A stretch of DNA of 35,307 nucleotides from contig CAIPPO010000201.1 of NCBI GenBank assembly GCA_903866915.1, positions 1-35,307 on the forward strand, given 5' to 3'. A model generated the notes under the pieces. The model saw only the letters and a list, made by a program, of their open reading frames with translations. It was not told where the DNA came from and did not search any database. This document shows, piece by piece, positions 14,306-22,076 of this stretch; within the stretch, counting starts at the first letter, position 1, and every line of letters begins with the position of its first letter. Origin of the DNA: an uncultured Mucilaginibacter sp. (GTDB taxonomy: Bacteria > Bacteroidota > Bacteroidia > Sphingobacteriales > Sphingobacteriaceae). The position numbers were made by a program, and so were the translations under genes.

Positions 14306-16738
14306 TTACTCCGACCTCAAACTCTTTACCGGGTTAGCAACCGCTGCTCTTATCGCCTGAAAACTAACAGTAATCAACGCGATTAAAATTGACAAAATAC
14401 CGGCAATGACAAACATCCATAAACCTATCGGAACTTTATAAGCGAAAACTTGCAGCCACTTGTGCATGGCCCACCAGGCTATAGGAGTTGCAATAACGAA
14501 CGCAATGCCGACCAACCAAATAAACTCCTTAGAAAGCAAACCTACAACACCCGCCACGCTTGCTCCAAGTACTTTACGAATTCCAATTTCTTTTTGACGC
14601 TGCTCGGCGCTAAAGGCGGCAAGCCCAAACAGGCCGAGGCAGGAGATGAGGATGGCCATTATGGTAAACGAATTAATGATTTTGGAGAGACTGATTTCGG
14701 CATCATACTGCTTTTGCACTTCTTCATCAAGGAAGGCATACTCGAAAGGCACCCCCGGCAGATCTTTTTGCCAGACACCTTCCATTTTACTTAATAGTGA
14801 TTTATAGTCGGCGCTGTTTACCGAAACGGTCATAAACGAGTAGGCATTTGGGTCGCTGTTATAAAACAGCATAAAAGGCTTTACATCGCCGTGCAAGGAG
14901 TTGTAATTGAAATCTTTCATTACACCAACTACTTCTACATAGTTGACGGGACCGTTCAGGTATTGACTAAAAAGTTGGGTTCCAACAGCTTTGTCCGGTG
15001 TTATGCCAAGTCTTTTGCATAAAGTCTCGTTGATCAGGGTTTTCAGGGTATCCTTAATATGAAAATCGCGTCCCGCTATGATCTTGATTCCATTGGCTTT
15101 TACAAATTTTTCATCCGTATCCATATTTTGAGCATCAACAGCAGTTGATTGATTGCCTCCTGCCGGATACACGCCATGGTCGCGACCGACAAACTGACTT
15201 AGGTAATTGTTGGATCGGCTCACGTATTTAACCTCCGATAATTGTTGTAGATCCGTAGCTAATGCAGTCATTTTTTGTTGCGCATCGCCCGTATAAAAGC
15301 TAAAAACCAGTTTCTGGCTTTTATCGAACCCCAGGTCCTTGTTTTTGATGTAATTAAGCTGGCTGTAGATAATAATGATACTGGTGATTAGTACTATAGA
15401 CAAGACAAACTGGAAGACCACCAACGTCCGCCTTATGCCCGAAGCCGAAATTTGATTGGTAAAATTGCCTTTCATAACCTTTATTGCTTCGAAGGTCGAA
15501 AGATAAAAGGCAGGGTAACTGCCTGCAAGCATGCCTGTAAATAAAACAATGAAGCCGAGCGTTAACCAAACATTAAAATGATTGAGGAATGATATCTGGA
15601 TATTCGATTGCGTGATATTGTTAAGATATCCCAGGGCCAGGAACAGCAGCGGTATTGCAAGCAATACGCCAATTAGCGTTAAAAGAAAAGATTCTCCCAA
15701 AAACTGTTTCACCAGATCGCTCCGGCCAGCGCCGATAACTTTTCTCACACCTATTTCTTTAGCGCGCTTCGATGCTCGGGCTGTAGACAGGTTCATAAAA
15801 TTGATACAAGCGATCAATTGAATCGTTACGGCAATACCTGCCAAAATGTAAAGTAATGTGGGACTAACAGTTTTACTCATTTCAATCTCATAACCCGTTG
15901 TGGTGTGAATTGAAGCGAGTGGCTGTAAATGAAGTGATTTGGTCATACCCAACGATTTAAGTTGTTGCGCACCATATTTATTCAGAAAATCGGGTAGTTT
16001 TTTTTCCAGAGCTGCCGCATCCGCACCTCGTCTTAGTTTGACATAGGAGGCACAATAATTATAACCTGCCCAGGCTGTACTTGTCGCTGTGAATTCACCA
16101 AATCCTCCGCTGTGCATTGTTGCAAAAATGTTGGCTTTTATACTCGTCTTTCCCAAGCTCTCGTCAACTACCCCGGTTACCTTAAAGTCGCGTTTTCCAT
16201 ACCCGTTGTCGATGGTTATTACTTTATTAATTGGGTCCTCGGCGCCAAATAGTTTATCCGATACTGGTTTTTGCAGCACTACGGTGTTTGGCTGGGCCAG
16301 CAGGTCTTTGCTGTTATGCCCATACACAAAGTGATAGGTAAAAACATCAAAATAGGTTGAATCAACATAGACGAAGTTCTTCTCATAAAAGGATTTTTCC
16401 TTGTACTTAAGCATGTTTTTGCTGTTGCCAAGTAAATCGGTTGCAACCAGACGGGTGAATTGCTGCACTTCCGGGAAGTCGTGCTTCATGGCAGGTGCAA
16501 TAGGAGGAGATGCAGTCGAATTATTATGTTTATCGCCGGTTAGCCCAAGGGTGGTCGTTATGCGATAAATATTTTCACCGTCCAGGTGGTGTTTGTCATA
16601 GCTATACTGATCCTGTACGTAAAGTAAAATATACAGGCAGCATAATGTGCCTATTGCCAGGCCCAAAATGTTAATGAAGCTGAAGGATTTATTCCTTAGC
16701 AAAAATCGATAAGCGGTTTTTAGATAACTTTTTATCAT
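14306..16738 (-). CDS. MacB/FtsX-type ABC transporter permease
   Basis: 810 residues from ATG 16738 (MIKSYLKTAYRFLLRNKSF), the normal opening of this Bacteroidota family; in-frame codons further upstream overlap the promoter. The layout is an N-terminal helix (about 20-42), a large periplasmic MacB-like domain, three helices of the first FtsX domain with AKEIGVRKVIGAGRSDLVKQ, a further membrane segment, a second periplasmic domain, and a second FtsX domain with KEIGIRKVLGAS at the C-terminus. It lacks an ATPase domain, so it needs a separate ABC ATPase that is not in the window. Related systems move lipoproteins, peptides or antibiotics or signal mechanically; the substrate is unknown. A sigma-54-like promoter and two upstream repeats precede it. 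Confidence 0.9.
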   Translation of the reverse strand: MIKSYLKTAYRFLLRNKSFSFINILGLAIGTLCCLYILLYVQDQYSYDKHHLDGENIYRITTTLGLTGDKHNNSTASPPIAPAMKHDFPEVQQFTRLVATDLLGNSKNMLKYKEKSFYEKNFVYVDSTYFDVFTYHFVYGHNSKDLLAQPNTVVLQKPVSDKLFGAEDPINKVITIDNGYGKRDFKVTGVVDESLGKTSIKANIFATMHSGGFGEFTATSTAWAGYNYCASYVKLRRGADAAALEKKLPDFLNKYGAQQLKSLGMTKSLHLQPLASIHTTTGYEIEMSKTVSPTLLYILAGIAVTIQLIACINFMNLSTARASKRAKEIGVRKVIGAGRSDLVKQFLGESFLLTLIGVLLAIPLLFLALGYLNNITQSNIQISFLNHFNVWLTLGFIVLFTGMLAGSYPAFYLSTFEAIKVMKGNFTNQISASGIRRTLVVFQFVLSIVLITSIIIIYSQLNYIKNKDLGFDKSQKLVFSFYTGDAQQKMTALATDLQQLSEVKYVSRSNNYLSQFVGRDHGVYPAGGNQSTAVDAQNMDTDEKFVKANGIKIIAGRDFHIKDTLKTLINETLCKRLGITPDKAVGTQLFSQYLNGPVNYVEVVGVMKDFNYNSLHGDVKPFMLFYNSDPNAYSFMTVSVNSADYKSLLSKMEGVWQKDLPGVPFEYAFLDEEVQKQYDAEISLSKIINSFTIMAILISCLGLFGLAAFSAEQRQKEIGIRKVLGASVAGVVGLLSKEFIWLVGIAFVIATPIAWWAMHKWLQVFAYKVPIGLWMFVIAGILSILIALITVSFQAIRAAVANPVKSLRSE

Positions 16739-16778
16739 AACGAAACATCTTGATGTGAAGGCCTTGCTAAACATAAGG

Positions 16779-16795
16779 TGCCAATTGGATGCCAA
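16779..16795 (-). promoter_or_regulatory. Putative sigma-54 (-24/-12) promoter of the permease gene
   Basis: The minus strand reads TTGGCATCCAATTGGCA. GG and GC are exactly ten bases apart, the hallmark spacing of RpoN promoters (consensus TGGCAC-N5-TTGC). TTGGCA is perfect at -24 and TGGCA is one off at -12. Transcription would start near 16768, about 30 bases before the ATG. Confidence 0.6.
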
Positions 16796-16847
16796 ATTGG
16801 TATATTGTTAATAAATAGATGTTTACGGTATTTTAAAAGGGGGAATA

Positions 16848-16882
16848 TGTTCGGTTTTGATACATCAGGTGTTCGGTTTTGA
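16848..16882. promoter_or_regulatory. Paired 13-bp direct repeats, candidate enhancer-binding sites
   Basis: TGTTCGGTTTTGA is present exactly at 16848-16860 and 16870-16882, 22 bases apart or about two helical turns. The pair lies roughly 80-115 bases upstream of the inferred start of permease transcription, the usual distance for NtrC-type activator sites. The motif has a partial dyad (GTTC...GAA). Confidence 0.5.
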
Positions 16883-17038
16883 AGGACGAGTCATACCCTT
16901 GGAGACCCCATACTGGTAGATTATGACGTTTCTGGGGATACCTTGTTCAACTGCTCTTATAATTTCATCCCGCACTTTAATGTTAAAATGCCCGCGCTTG
17001 CCCGCGCGCGCCACAATTGCTAATTTCTCTTCTTTCAT
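16865..17038 (-). pseudogene. Transposase-like N-terminal HTH fragment
   Basis: A 57-codon reading frame starts MKEEKLAIVARAGKRGHFNI and continues VRDEIIRAVEQGIPR then NVIIYQYGVSK, then runs into unrelated sequence (GMTRPSKPNT) and a stop. The middle is a helix-turn-helix like the first domain of IS transposases of Sphingobacteriaceae, cut off just where the recognition helix should continue. It lies almost exactly between two 17-base direct repeats (16877-16893 and 17065-17081). It is probably a decayed insertion-sequence remnant; a small HTH regulator is a weaker alternative. Confidence 0.5.
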
Positions 17039-17081
17039 CGTTATACGCTTTTTCAGTGTATAGTTTTTGAAGGACGAGTCA
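16877..17081. repeat. 17-bp direct repeats flanking the HTH fragment
   Basis: TTTTGAAGGACGAGTCA occurs at 16877-16893 and again at 17065-17081. They bracket 171 bases that contain nearly all of the HTH fragment. The left copy overlaps the second 13-bp permease repeat. Confidence 0.75.
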
Positions 17082-17222
17082 ACGAGTCAAGTCAAAGAAT
17101 GGATTAATATAATTTTATCCTGCCGGACATACTTAGAAAAATGTCTTTGCGATCCGACAGGGGGATTAATCGCAGACAAAGAATGACATTGCGCAGATCT
17201 GGTTGGGACTGTGTACCGGGAA

Positions 17223-17333
17223 GCGACGTGGCAATCGCAAGCGGGTAGGTGCAGGCTTATGTTTTGTGCCTAAAACGCCTCAAACAACGATGAATACTGG
17301 GTGTAAAGGCATAACTTGCGATTGCCACGTCGC
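17223..17333. repeat. 19-bp perfect inverted repeat of a second intergenic repeat family
   Basis: GCGACGTGGCAATCGCAAG (17223-17241) is an exact complement of the bases at 17315-17333, with a 73-base loop. The right arm continues into CTCCTCGCAATGACA (17360-17374), the tail of a common dispersed bacterial repeat. Bases 17082-17222 between this and the HTH fragment hold no gene, only pieces of similar repeat words (GACAAAGAATGACA). Confidence 0.7.
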
Positions 17334-17389
17334 CGCCAACGCACAAAGCGCTGCAGGCTCCTCGCAATGACAGCTTTTAATAATAGGCT

Positions 17390-17423
17390 TTTGCGCGCGT
17401 GCTTCGACACGCTCAGCATGACA
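17390..17423. repeat. Half unit of the REPIN-like repeat
   Basis: It holds only the right arm (GCGCGCGTGCTTCGACAC then GCTCAGCATGACA) and the following conserved spacer. The left arm is replaced by the other repeat family, so the array is truncated at this side. Confidence 0.65.
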
Positions 17424-17459
17424 ACGCACATAAAATACCACATATAAAAGCGTAGGGTG

Positions 17460-17871
17460 TGTCACCCCGAGCTTGTCGAAGGGCGACGTGGGTGGGGCCT
17501 TTGCGCGCGTGCTTCGACAAGCTCAGCATGACAACGCACATAAAATACCACTAATTAAAAGCGCAGGGTGTGTCACCCTGAGCCTGTCGAAGGGCGACGT
17601 GGGTAAAGGCCTTTGCGCGCCATGGTTCGACAAGCTCACCATGACACCTTTCGCGCTTTATAATAGGGCATTAAAAGCGCAGAGTGTCACCCTGAGCCTG
17701 TCGAAGGGCGACGTGGGTAAGGGCCTTTGCGCACGTGCTTCAACAAGCTCAGCATGACAACGCACATAAAATACTACTTATTAAAAGCGCAGGGTGTGTC
17801 ACCCTGAGCCTGTCGAAGGGCGACGTGGGTAAAGGCCTCTGCGCGCGTGCTTCGACAAGCTCAGCATGACA
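17460..17871. repeat. Tandem array of four REPIN-like hairpin units
   Basis: Units lie at 17460-17533, 17571-17646, 17685-17759 and 17797-17871, a period of 111-114 bases including a conserved spacer (ACGCACATAAAATACCAC region). Each unit begins TGTCACCC, ends TGACA and is an imperfect palindrome of two halves. Each half is a small stem-loop with the loop GAGCCTGTCGA or GAGCTTGTCGA. Stem bases differ between halves but change in pairs. No cas genes and no unique spacers are present. Bases 17872-18020 carry nothing recognisable. Confidence 0.8.
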
Positions 17872-18020
17872 ACCCGCGAACATCCGGGCCATCATTTAAT
17901 CCGACAAATCCTGGTTCAGACAATTACGCGTTTCAGCTCGTTGCGCCCGAGATATTGATTAAACGGATTTTTTGTATTCAGCGTGATCACCAAAATAACA
18001 CAAACGTGGCTGCAGGCAGG

Positions 18021-18902
18021 TTAGCGGTACACTTCCTTATTTGCCGAAGCCAGCGTATTTTTCAATAAGCCGATGATCGTCATCAAACCTACACCGCCGG
18101 GTACAGGAGTTATCCAGGACGAAATAGGAGCTACATTTTCGAAATCAACATCCCCGTAAAGCTTGAAACCTGATTTGGTGACTGTAGAAACTTCACGGTT
18201 CATACCCACGTCAATAACAACGGCGCCGGGTTTAACCATATCAGCCGTAATGAAATTCTTTTTGCCGATGGCCACAACCAGGATATCGGCATCTAAAGTA
18301 AAACTTTTGATATCTGGTGTCCGGCTGTGACATAGGGTTACGGTGCAGTTGCCCGGGTAAGTATTGCGCGCCATCAGGATACTCATGGGCGAACCCACAA
18401 TATTACTGCGACCAACTACAACGCAATGTTTGCCTGAGGTTTCGATATTATATTCTTTCAGCATTAAAGTAATGCCGTAGGGAGTAGCGGGTATAAACGA
18501 GGGTAAATTGCGCTGCATCCTGCCCAGATTAATAGGGTGGAAGCCATCAACGTCTTTACGGTAATCGATGCACTCCGTAACTTTATCCGGATCGATGTGT
18601 TTGGGTAAAGGCAATTGCACAATGATGCCATCAATATCAGCATCTGCATTCAACTCGATAACTTTAGCCAAAAGCTCTTCTTCCGTAACCGAAGGCTCAT
18701 AGCGCACCAGCGACGATTTAAAGCCTACTGCTTCGCAATTACGCATTTTGCTGGCAACGTAGGTTTCACTGCCACCATCATGTCCAACCAATACAGCAAC
18801 CAGGTGTGGTTTACGACCGGTTCTTTCTAAAATTTTGTCGGCTTCGATGGCTATCTCGCCTTTGAGTTTTTCTGATACGTATTTACCGTCGAGTAATTGC
18901 AT
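18021..18902 (-). CDS. folD: Bifunctional methylenetetrahydrofolate dehydrogenase / cyclohydrolase
   Basis: 293 residues from ATG 18902 ([17 protein letters not shown]); a longer in-frame start would translate a heptamer repeat and is rejected. The substrate domain has [17 protein letters not shown] with the catalytic lysine and [12 protein letters not shown]. The NADP domain has [14 protein letters not shown]. The second family signature reads PGGVGLMT, where proline normally stands in place of leucine. The enzyme interconverts 5,10-methylene- and 10-formyl-tetrahydrofolate for one-carbon metabolism. It follows lepA on the same strand by about 125 bases, with a hairpin between them. Confidence 0.95.
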   Translation of the reverse strand: MQLLDGKYVSEKLKGEIAIEADKILERTGRKPHLVAVLVGHDGGSETYVASKMRNCEAVGFKSSLVRYEPSVTEEELLAKVIELNADADIDGIIVQLPLPKHIDPDKVTECIDYRKDVDGFHPINLGRMQRNLPSFIPATPYGITLMLKEYNIETSGKHCVVVGRSNIVGSPMSILMARNTYPGNCTVTLCHSRTPDIKSFTLDADILVVAIGKKNFITADMVKPGAVVIDVGMNREVSTVTKSGFKLYGDVDFENVAPISSWITPVPGGVGLMTIIGLLKNTLASANKEVYR

Positions 18903-18907
18903 GTTAG

Positions 18908-18949
18908 TGATTTGTGATTGGTGATTTGTGATTTGTGATTTGTGATTGG
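18908..18949. repeat. Six tandem heptamers TGATTTG/TGATTGG before folD
   Basis: Seven-base units run without interruption from 18908 to 18949, with only the sixth base varying (T or G). The array begins five bases upstream of the folD start codon, in what should be its leader or promoter. Confidence 0.85.
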
Positions 18950-18986
18950 GGAGGCCCAATACAAATTCGAACTAAGTTTATAGGAG

Positions 18987-19025
18987 TTTTGCTGGTATCG
19001 GCTTATATTTTCGATACCTGCAAAA
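18987..19025 (-). terminator. Strong hairpin directly after lepA
   Basis: TTTTGCTGGTATCG (18987-19000) and CGATACCTGCAAAA (19012-19025) pair over 14 positions with a single mismatch. It begins three bases after the lepA stop. There is no long U-run on the minus strand, so termination or mRNA 3'-end protection are both possible. Confidence 0.5.
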
Positions 19026-19027
19026 AG

Positions 19028-20815
19028 TCAATCTAATTTCAACACCGCCATAAAGGCCGATTGCGGAATCTCCACGTTACCTACCTGGCGCATGCGTTTT
19101 TTGCCTTTTTTCTGCTTTTCGAGCAGTTTACGTTTACGCGAAATATCACCACCATAACACTTGGCGGTAACGTCTTTACGCAAAGCCTTCACGGTTTCAC
19201 GCGCAATAATCTTAGCACCGATAGATGCCTGAATAATGATTTCGAATTGCTGGCGCGGTAATAACTCTTTCAGCTTCTCACATATCTTTTTGCCGAAATC
19301 GTAAGCGTTGGTGCGGTGGATCAGGGATGATAATGCATCTACAGGCTCGCTGTTTAGCTTGATATCTAAACGCACCAGATCCGACTGGCGGTAACCGATC
19401 TGGTGATAATCGAACGAGGCGTATCCCTTAGAGATCGTTTTTAGCTTATCATAAAAATCGAATACGATCTCGCCCATCGGGAGTTCAAAGGTCAGTTCAA
19501 CCCGGTCGGCAGTTAAATACGACTGGTGGGTGATGATACCTCTTTTCTGTATACAAAGTGACATTACCGGGCCAACAAATTCGGCCTTAGTTATGATCGA
19601 TGCTTTGATATAAGGTTCCTCCACAAAATCGATTTTACTTGGATCAGGAAGGTCGGAAGGGTTGTTTACCTGCATTTCTTCGCCACGGGTGGTAAATGCT
19701 TTGTAGGAAACGTTTGGTACGGTAGTAATCACCGTCATATCAAACTCCCGTTCCAGGCGTTCCTGGATGATCTCCATGTGCAGCATTCCAAGGAAACCGC
19801 AACGGAAACCAAAGCCGAGGGCTGCAGATGATTCCGGTTCAAAAACAAGCGAAGCGTCGTTCAACTGCAGTTTTGCCATCGATTCACGCAGCTCTTCGTA
19901 ATCGTCCGTTTCTACCGGGTAAATTCCGGCAAAAACCATCGGTTTCACTTCTTCAAAACCTTGTATACCGACAGCGCATGGACGATCGATATGGGTGATG
20001 GTATCGCCAACCTTAACCTCACGCGCTTCTTTAATTCCGGATATGATGTAACCTACGTCACCGGTTTTGATAACGTCTTTAGGTAATTGATTCAACTTAA
20101 GCGTACCAACTTCATCGGCCAGGTATTGCTTTTCTGTCGCTACGAATTTTACTTTTTCGCCTTTGCGTATTTCTCCGTTTACCACTTTAAAATAAGCGAT
20201 GATCCCACGGAACGAATTGAAAACCGAGTCGAAGATTAAAGCTTGCAACGGTGCTTTCGGGTCGCCGACAGGGGCGGGCACACGCTCAATTATTGCACGG
20301 AGAATATCATATACCCCCTGCCCGGTTTTACCCGAGGCTGCAATGATCTCTTCACGTTTGCAGCCAATCAGGTCAACAATCTGGTCCTTCACCTCTTCGG
20401 GCATAGCCCCTGGAAGGTCCATTTTATTAAGCACCGGAATTATTTCCAGGTCGTTTTCTAAGGCAAGATATAAATTGGAGATGGTTTGTGCCTGTATCCC
20501 CTGTGCGGCATCAACAATCAGTAATGCGCCTTCGCAGGCAGCAATTGAGCGCGAAACTTCGTAAGAAAAATCAACGTGCCCGGGAGTGTCAATGAGGTTG
20601 AGCACATATTTCTGCCCATCCAGTTCATAGTCCATTTGTATCGCATGGCTCTTGATCGTAATGCCCCGCTCACGTTCCAGGTCCATGTCATCCAATAGCT
20701 GTGCCTGGGCATCGCGCTGCGAAATGGTATGGGTATATTCCAGCAAACGGTCGGCTAAAGTACTTTTACCGTGGTCGATATGCGCTATGATACAAAAATT
20801 ACGTATGTGCTCCAT
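19028..20815 (-). CDS. lepA: Elongation factor 4 (LepA), ribosome back-translocase GTPase
   Basis: 595 residues, exactly the family size. The GTPase motifs are at the N-terminus: [13 protein letters not shown] (G1), DTPGHVDF (G3) and NKMDLP (G4). EF-G-like domains II, III and V follow ([33 protein letters not shown]). The LepA-specific C-terminal domain ends [20 protein letters not shown]. It acts on stalled ribosomes in the cytoplasm. A TACTTTTG box lies eight bases before the ATG. Confidence 0.97.
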   Translation of the reverse strand: MEHIRNFCIIAHIDHGKSTLADRLLEYTHTISQRDAQAQLLDDMDLERERGITIKSHAIQMDYELDGQKYVLNLIDTPGHVDFSYEVSRSIAACEGALLIVDAAQGIQAQTISNLYLALENDLEIIPVLNKMDLPGAMPEEVKDQIVDLIGCKREEIIAASGKTGQGVYDILRAIIERVPAPVGDPKAPLQALIFDSVFNSFRGIIAYFKVVNGEIRKGEKVKFVATEKQYLADEVGTLKLNQLPKDVIKTGDVGYIISGIKEAREVKVGDTITHIDRPCAVGIQGFEEVKPMVFAGIYPVETDDYEELRESMAKLQLNDASLVFEPESSAALGFGFRCGFLGMLHMEIIQERLEREFDMTVITTVPNVSYKAFTTRGEEMQVNNPSDLPDPSKIDFVEEPYIKASIITKAEFVGPVMSLCIQKRGIITHQSYLTADRVELTFELPMGEIVFDFYDKLKTISKGYASFDYHQIGYRQSDLVRLDIKLNSEPVDALSSLIHRTNAYDFGKKICEKLKELLPRQQFEIIIQASIGAKIIARETVKALRKDVTAKCYGGDISRKRKLLEKQKKGKKRMRQVGNVEIPQSAFMAVLKLD

Positions 20816-20823
20816 TGATGGCG

Positions 20824-20831
20824 CAAAAGTA
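20824..20831 (-). promoter_or_regulatory. Putative -7 box for lepA
   Basis: Minus-strand TACTTTTG followed by C fits TAnnTTTG exactly and ends eight bases before the start codon, implying a very short leader. Confidence 0.45.
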
Positions 20832-20893
20832 GCGTTTTAAGCCGAGATTTTATCATAGCGAAGCGATAATCGAATGCTTCGGGCTTAACTAAA

Positions 20894-21916
20894 TTATGCT
20901 TTTACTACCTCCAAAATTGAAAAAAGTGGCGAATGGGTATGTACAACTCTTGACAATTTGAGTCCTGAATAGGAGAGCAGCTCCGTAAATTCCTTTTCGG
21001 TGCGCTCTTTTCCTCCGGTCATCGCCATCATATTGATATCTAAATACTTTCCGGGGTGCGGTGTGTTTCCCTCTGGTATTACTGCCTCCATGATCAATAG
21101 CTTACTGTTCTTCTTTAAAACTTTGCAGATGTTGGTTAAAATAGTTATTGCTTGCAGGTCGTTCCAGTCATGCAGTATCTGTTTCATCAGGTAGGCATCT
21201 GCGTCAGCAGGTACATGGTTGAAAAAATTACCGGCTTCTACATTGGCTCTTCCGGCCAAATCATTTTCAATCAAAATAGTTTGCGTTTTTTTAACCACAT
21301 ATTCTTCATCAAACACTACGCCGCGGGCATGAGGGGCTGCTTTTAATACAGCAATCAACAAGGCACCATTGCCGCCGCCGATATCTATGATATGTTTAAA
21401 TTGGGCAAAATCATAGGCTGGTATAACTGCTGCTATGGCTTCAGCACTAAGGTCTGACATTGCCTGCATGAAATTTAATCCGTCTGCGGGATGTGATTCA
21501 TAGTATTTCCAAACGGAAGTACCTATTGCATCATCAAATGCAATACCACCGGTTTTTAAGCTATGATGCAGATTACCCCAGGCTTTGAAATGATCGCCAA
21601 GCTGTGCCTTTACGAAAGCTTTCATCGATCCTTTTACCCCTTCACGCAACGTTTCACTCAGCGGCGTATTGGCAAAATCTCCGTTTTCGTTCTCGGTAAA
21701 TATGCCGCTGCCAGCCAAAGCCCTCAGCAGCCTGTACAAAGCCGGGCCGTTGCTATGCGTCTTTTTAGCCAAATGTTCGATCGACTTCGGTCCGTCGGCC
21801 AGATGGTCGGCAATATTTAATTTTGCAGCATTGTAAATACAATTTGAAACCCAAAAGCCGCTGATCATTTGCAACATCTGGACAGGAGGTTGTGGGGTGT
21901 GGTGGTGATCGCTCAT
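20894..21916 (-). CDS. SAM-dependent O-methyltransferase (hydroxyindole/plant OMT type)
   Basis: 340 residues. The N-terminal winged-helix dimerisation domain (about 10-95, ALYRLLRALAGSGIFTE) is followed by a Rossmann methyltransferase domain with SAM motif IIDIGGGNGAL (178-186). LMKQILHDWND holds the probable catalytic base His249. The C-terminus GGKERTEKEFTELLSYSGLK is typical of the acetylserotonin/caffeate O-methyltransferase group. It would methylate a hydroxyl on a small aromatic or polyketide substrate; the substrate cannot be told. No biosynthetic neighbours are seen. The histidine-rich start (MSDHHHTPQPP) is unusual but in frame. Confidence 0.85.
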   Translation of the reverse strand: MSDHHHTPQPPVQMLQMISGFWVSNCIYNAAKLNIADHLADGPKSIEHLAKKTHSNGPALYRLLRALAGSGIFTENENGDFANTPLSETLREGVKGSMKAFVKAQLGDHFKAWGNLHHSLKTGGIAFDDAIGTSVWKYYESHPADGLNFMQAMSDLSAEAIAAVIPAYDFAQFKHIIDIGGGNGALLIAVLKAAPHARGVVFDEEYVVKKTQTILIENDLAGRANVEAGNFFNHVPADADAYLMKQILHDWNDLQAITILTNICKVLKKNSKLLIMEAVIPEGNTPHPGKYLDINMMAMTGGKERTEKEFTELLSYSGLKLSRVVHTHSPLFSILEVVKA

Positions 21917-22076
21917 AAATATAAAGTGATATAATTTAGCCTGTTTAGGAATAACCTAAGGTAGATAATTGAACTGAAATGGCAAACAGGTATAACAAGT
22001 TAATTTGCCATAAACTTAATTGAAATTTTGGAAAGCCATGCCGCCTCCGGAACTTGCTTTTCTAAAGTGTTTTTAA

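Noticed and set aside
17280..17465. 61-codon minus-strand frame across the 19-bp inverted repeat
   Set aside because: Composed of two known-type dispersed repeats (HCEEPAALCA-like and HAERVEA-like translations), not a protein.
17473..17757. 94-codon open frame with LSLSKGDVGKG-type repeats
   Set aside because: It is read entirely from the REPIN-like repeat array and repeats with the array period; it has no independent coding signal.
17460..17871. CRISPR array
   Set aside because: Period of 111-114 bases, internal palindromes, conserved rather than unique spacers, and no cas genes nearby.
18903..18959. 19-residue N-terminal extension of FolD
   Set aside because: Encoded by the heptamer repeats; [13 protein letters not shown] is the natural FolD start.
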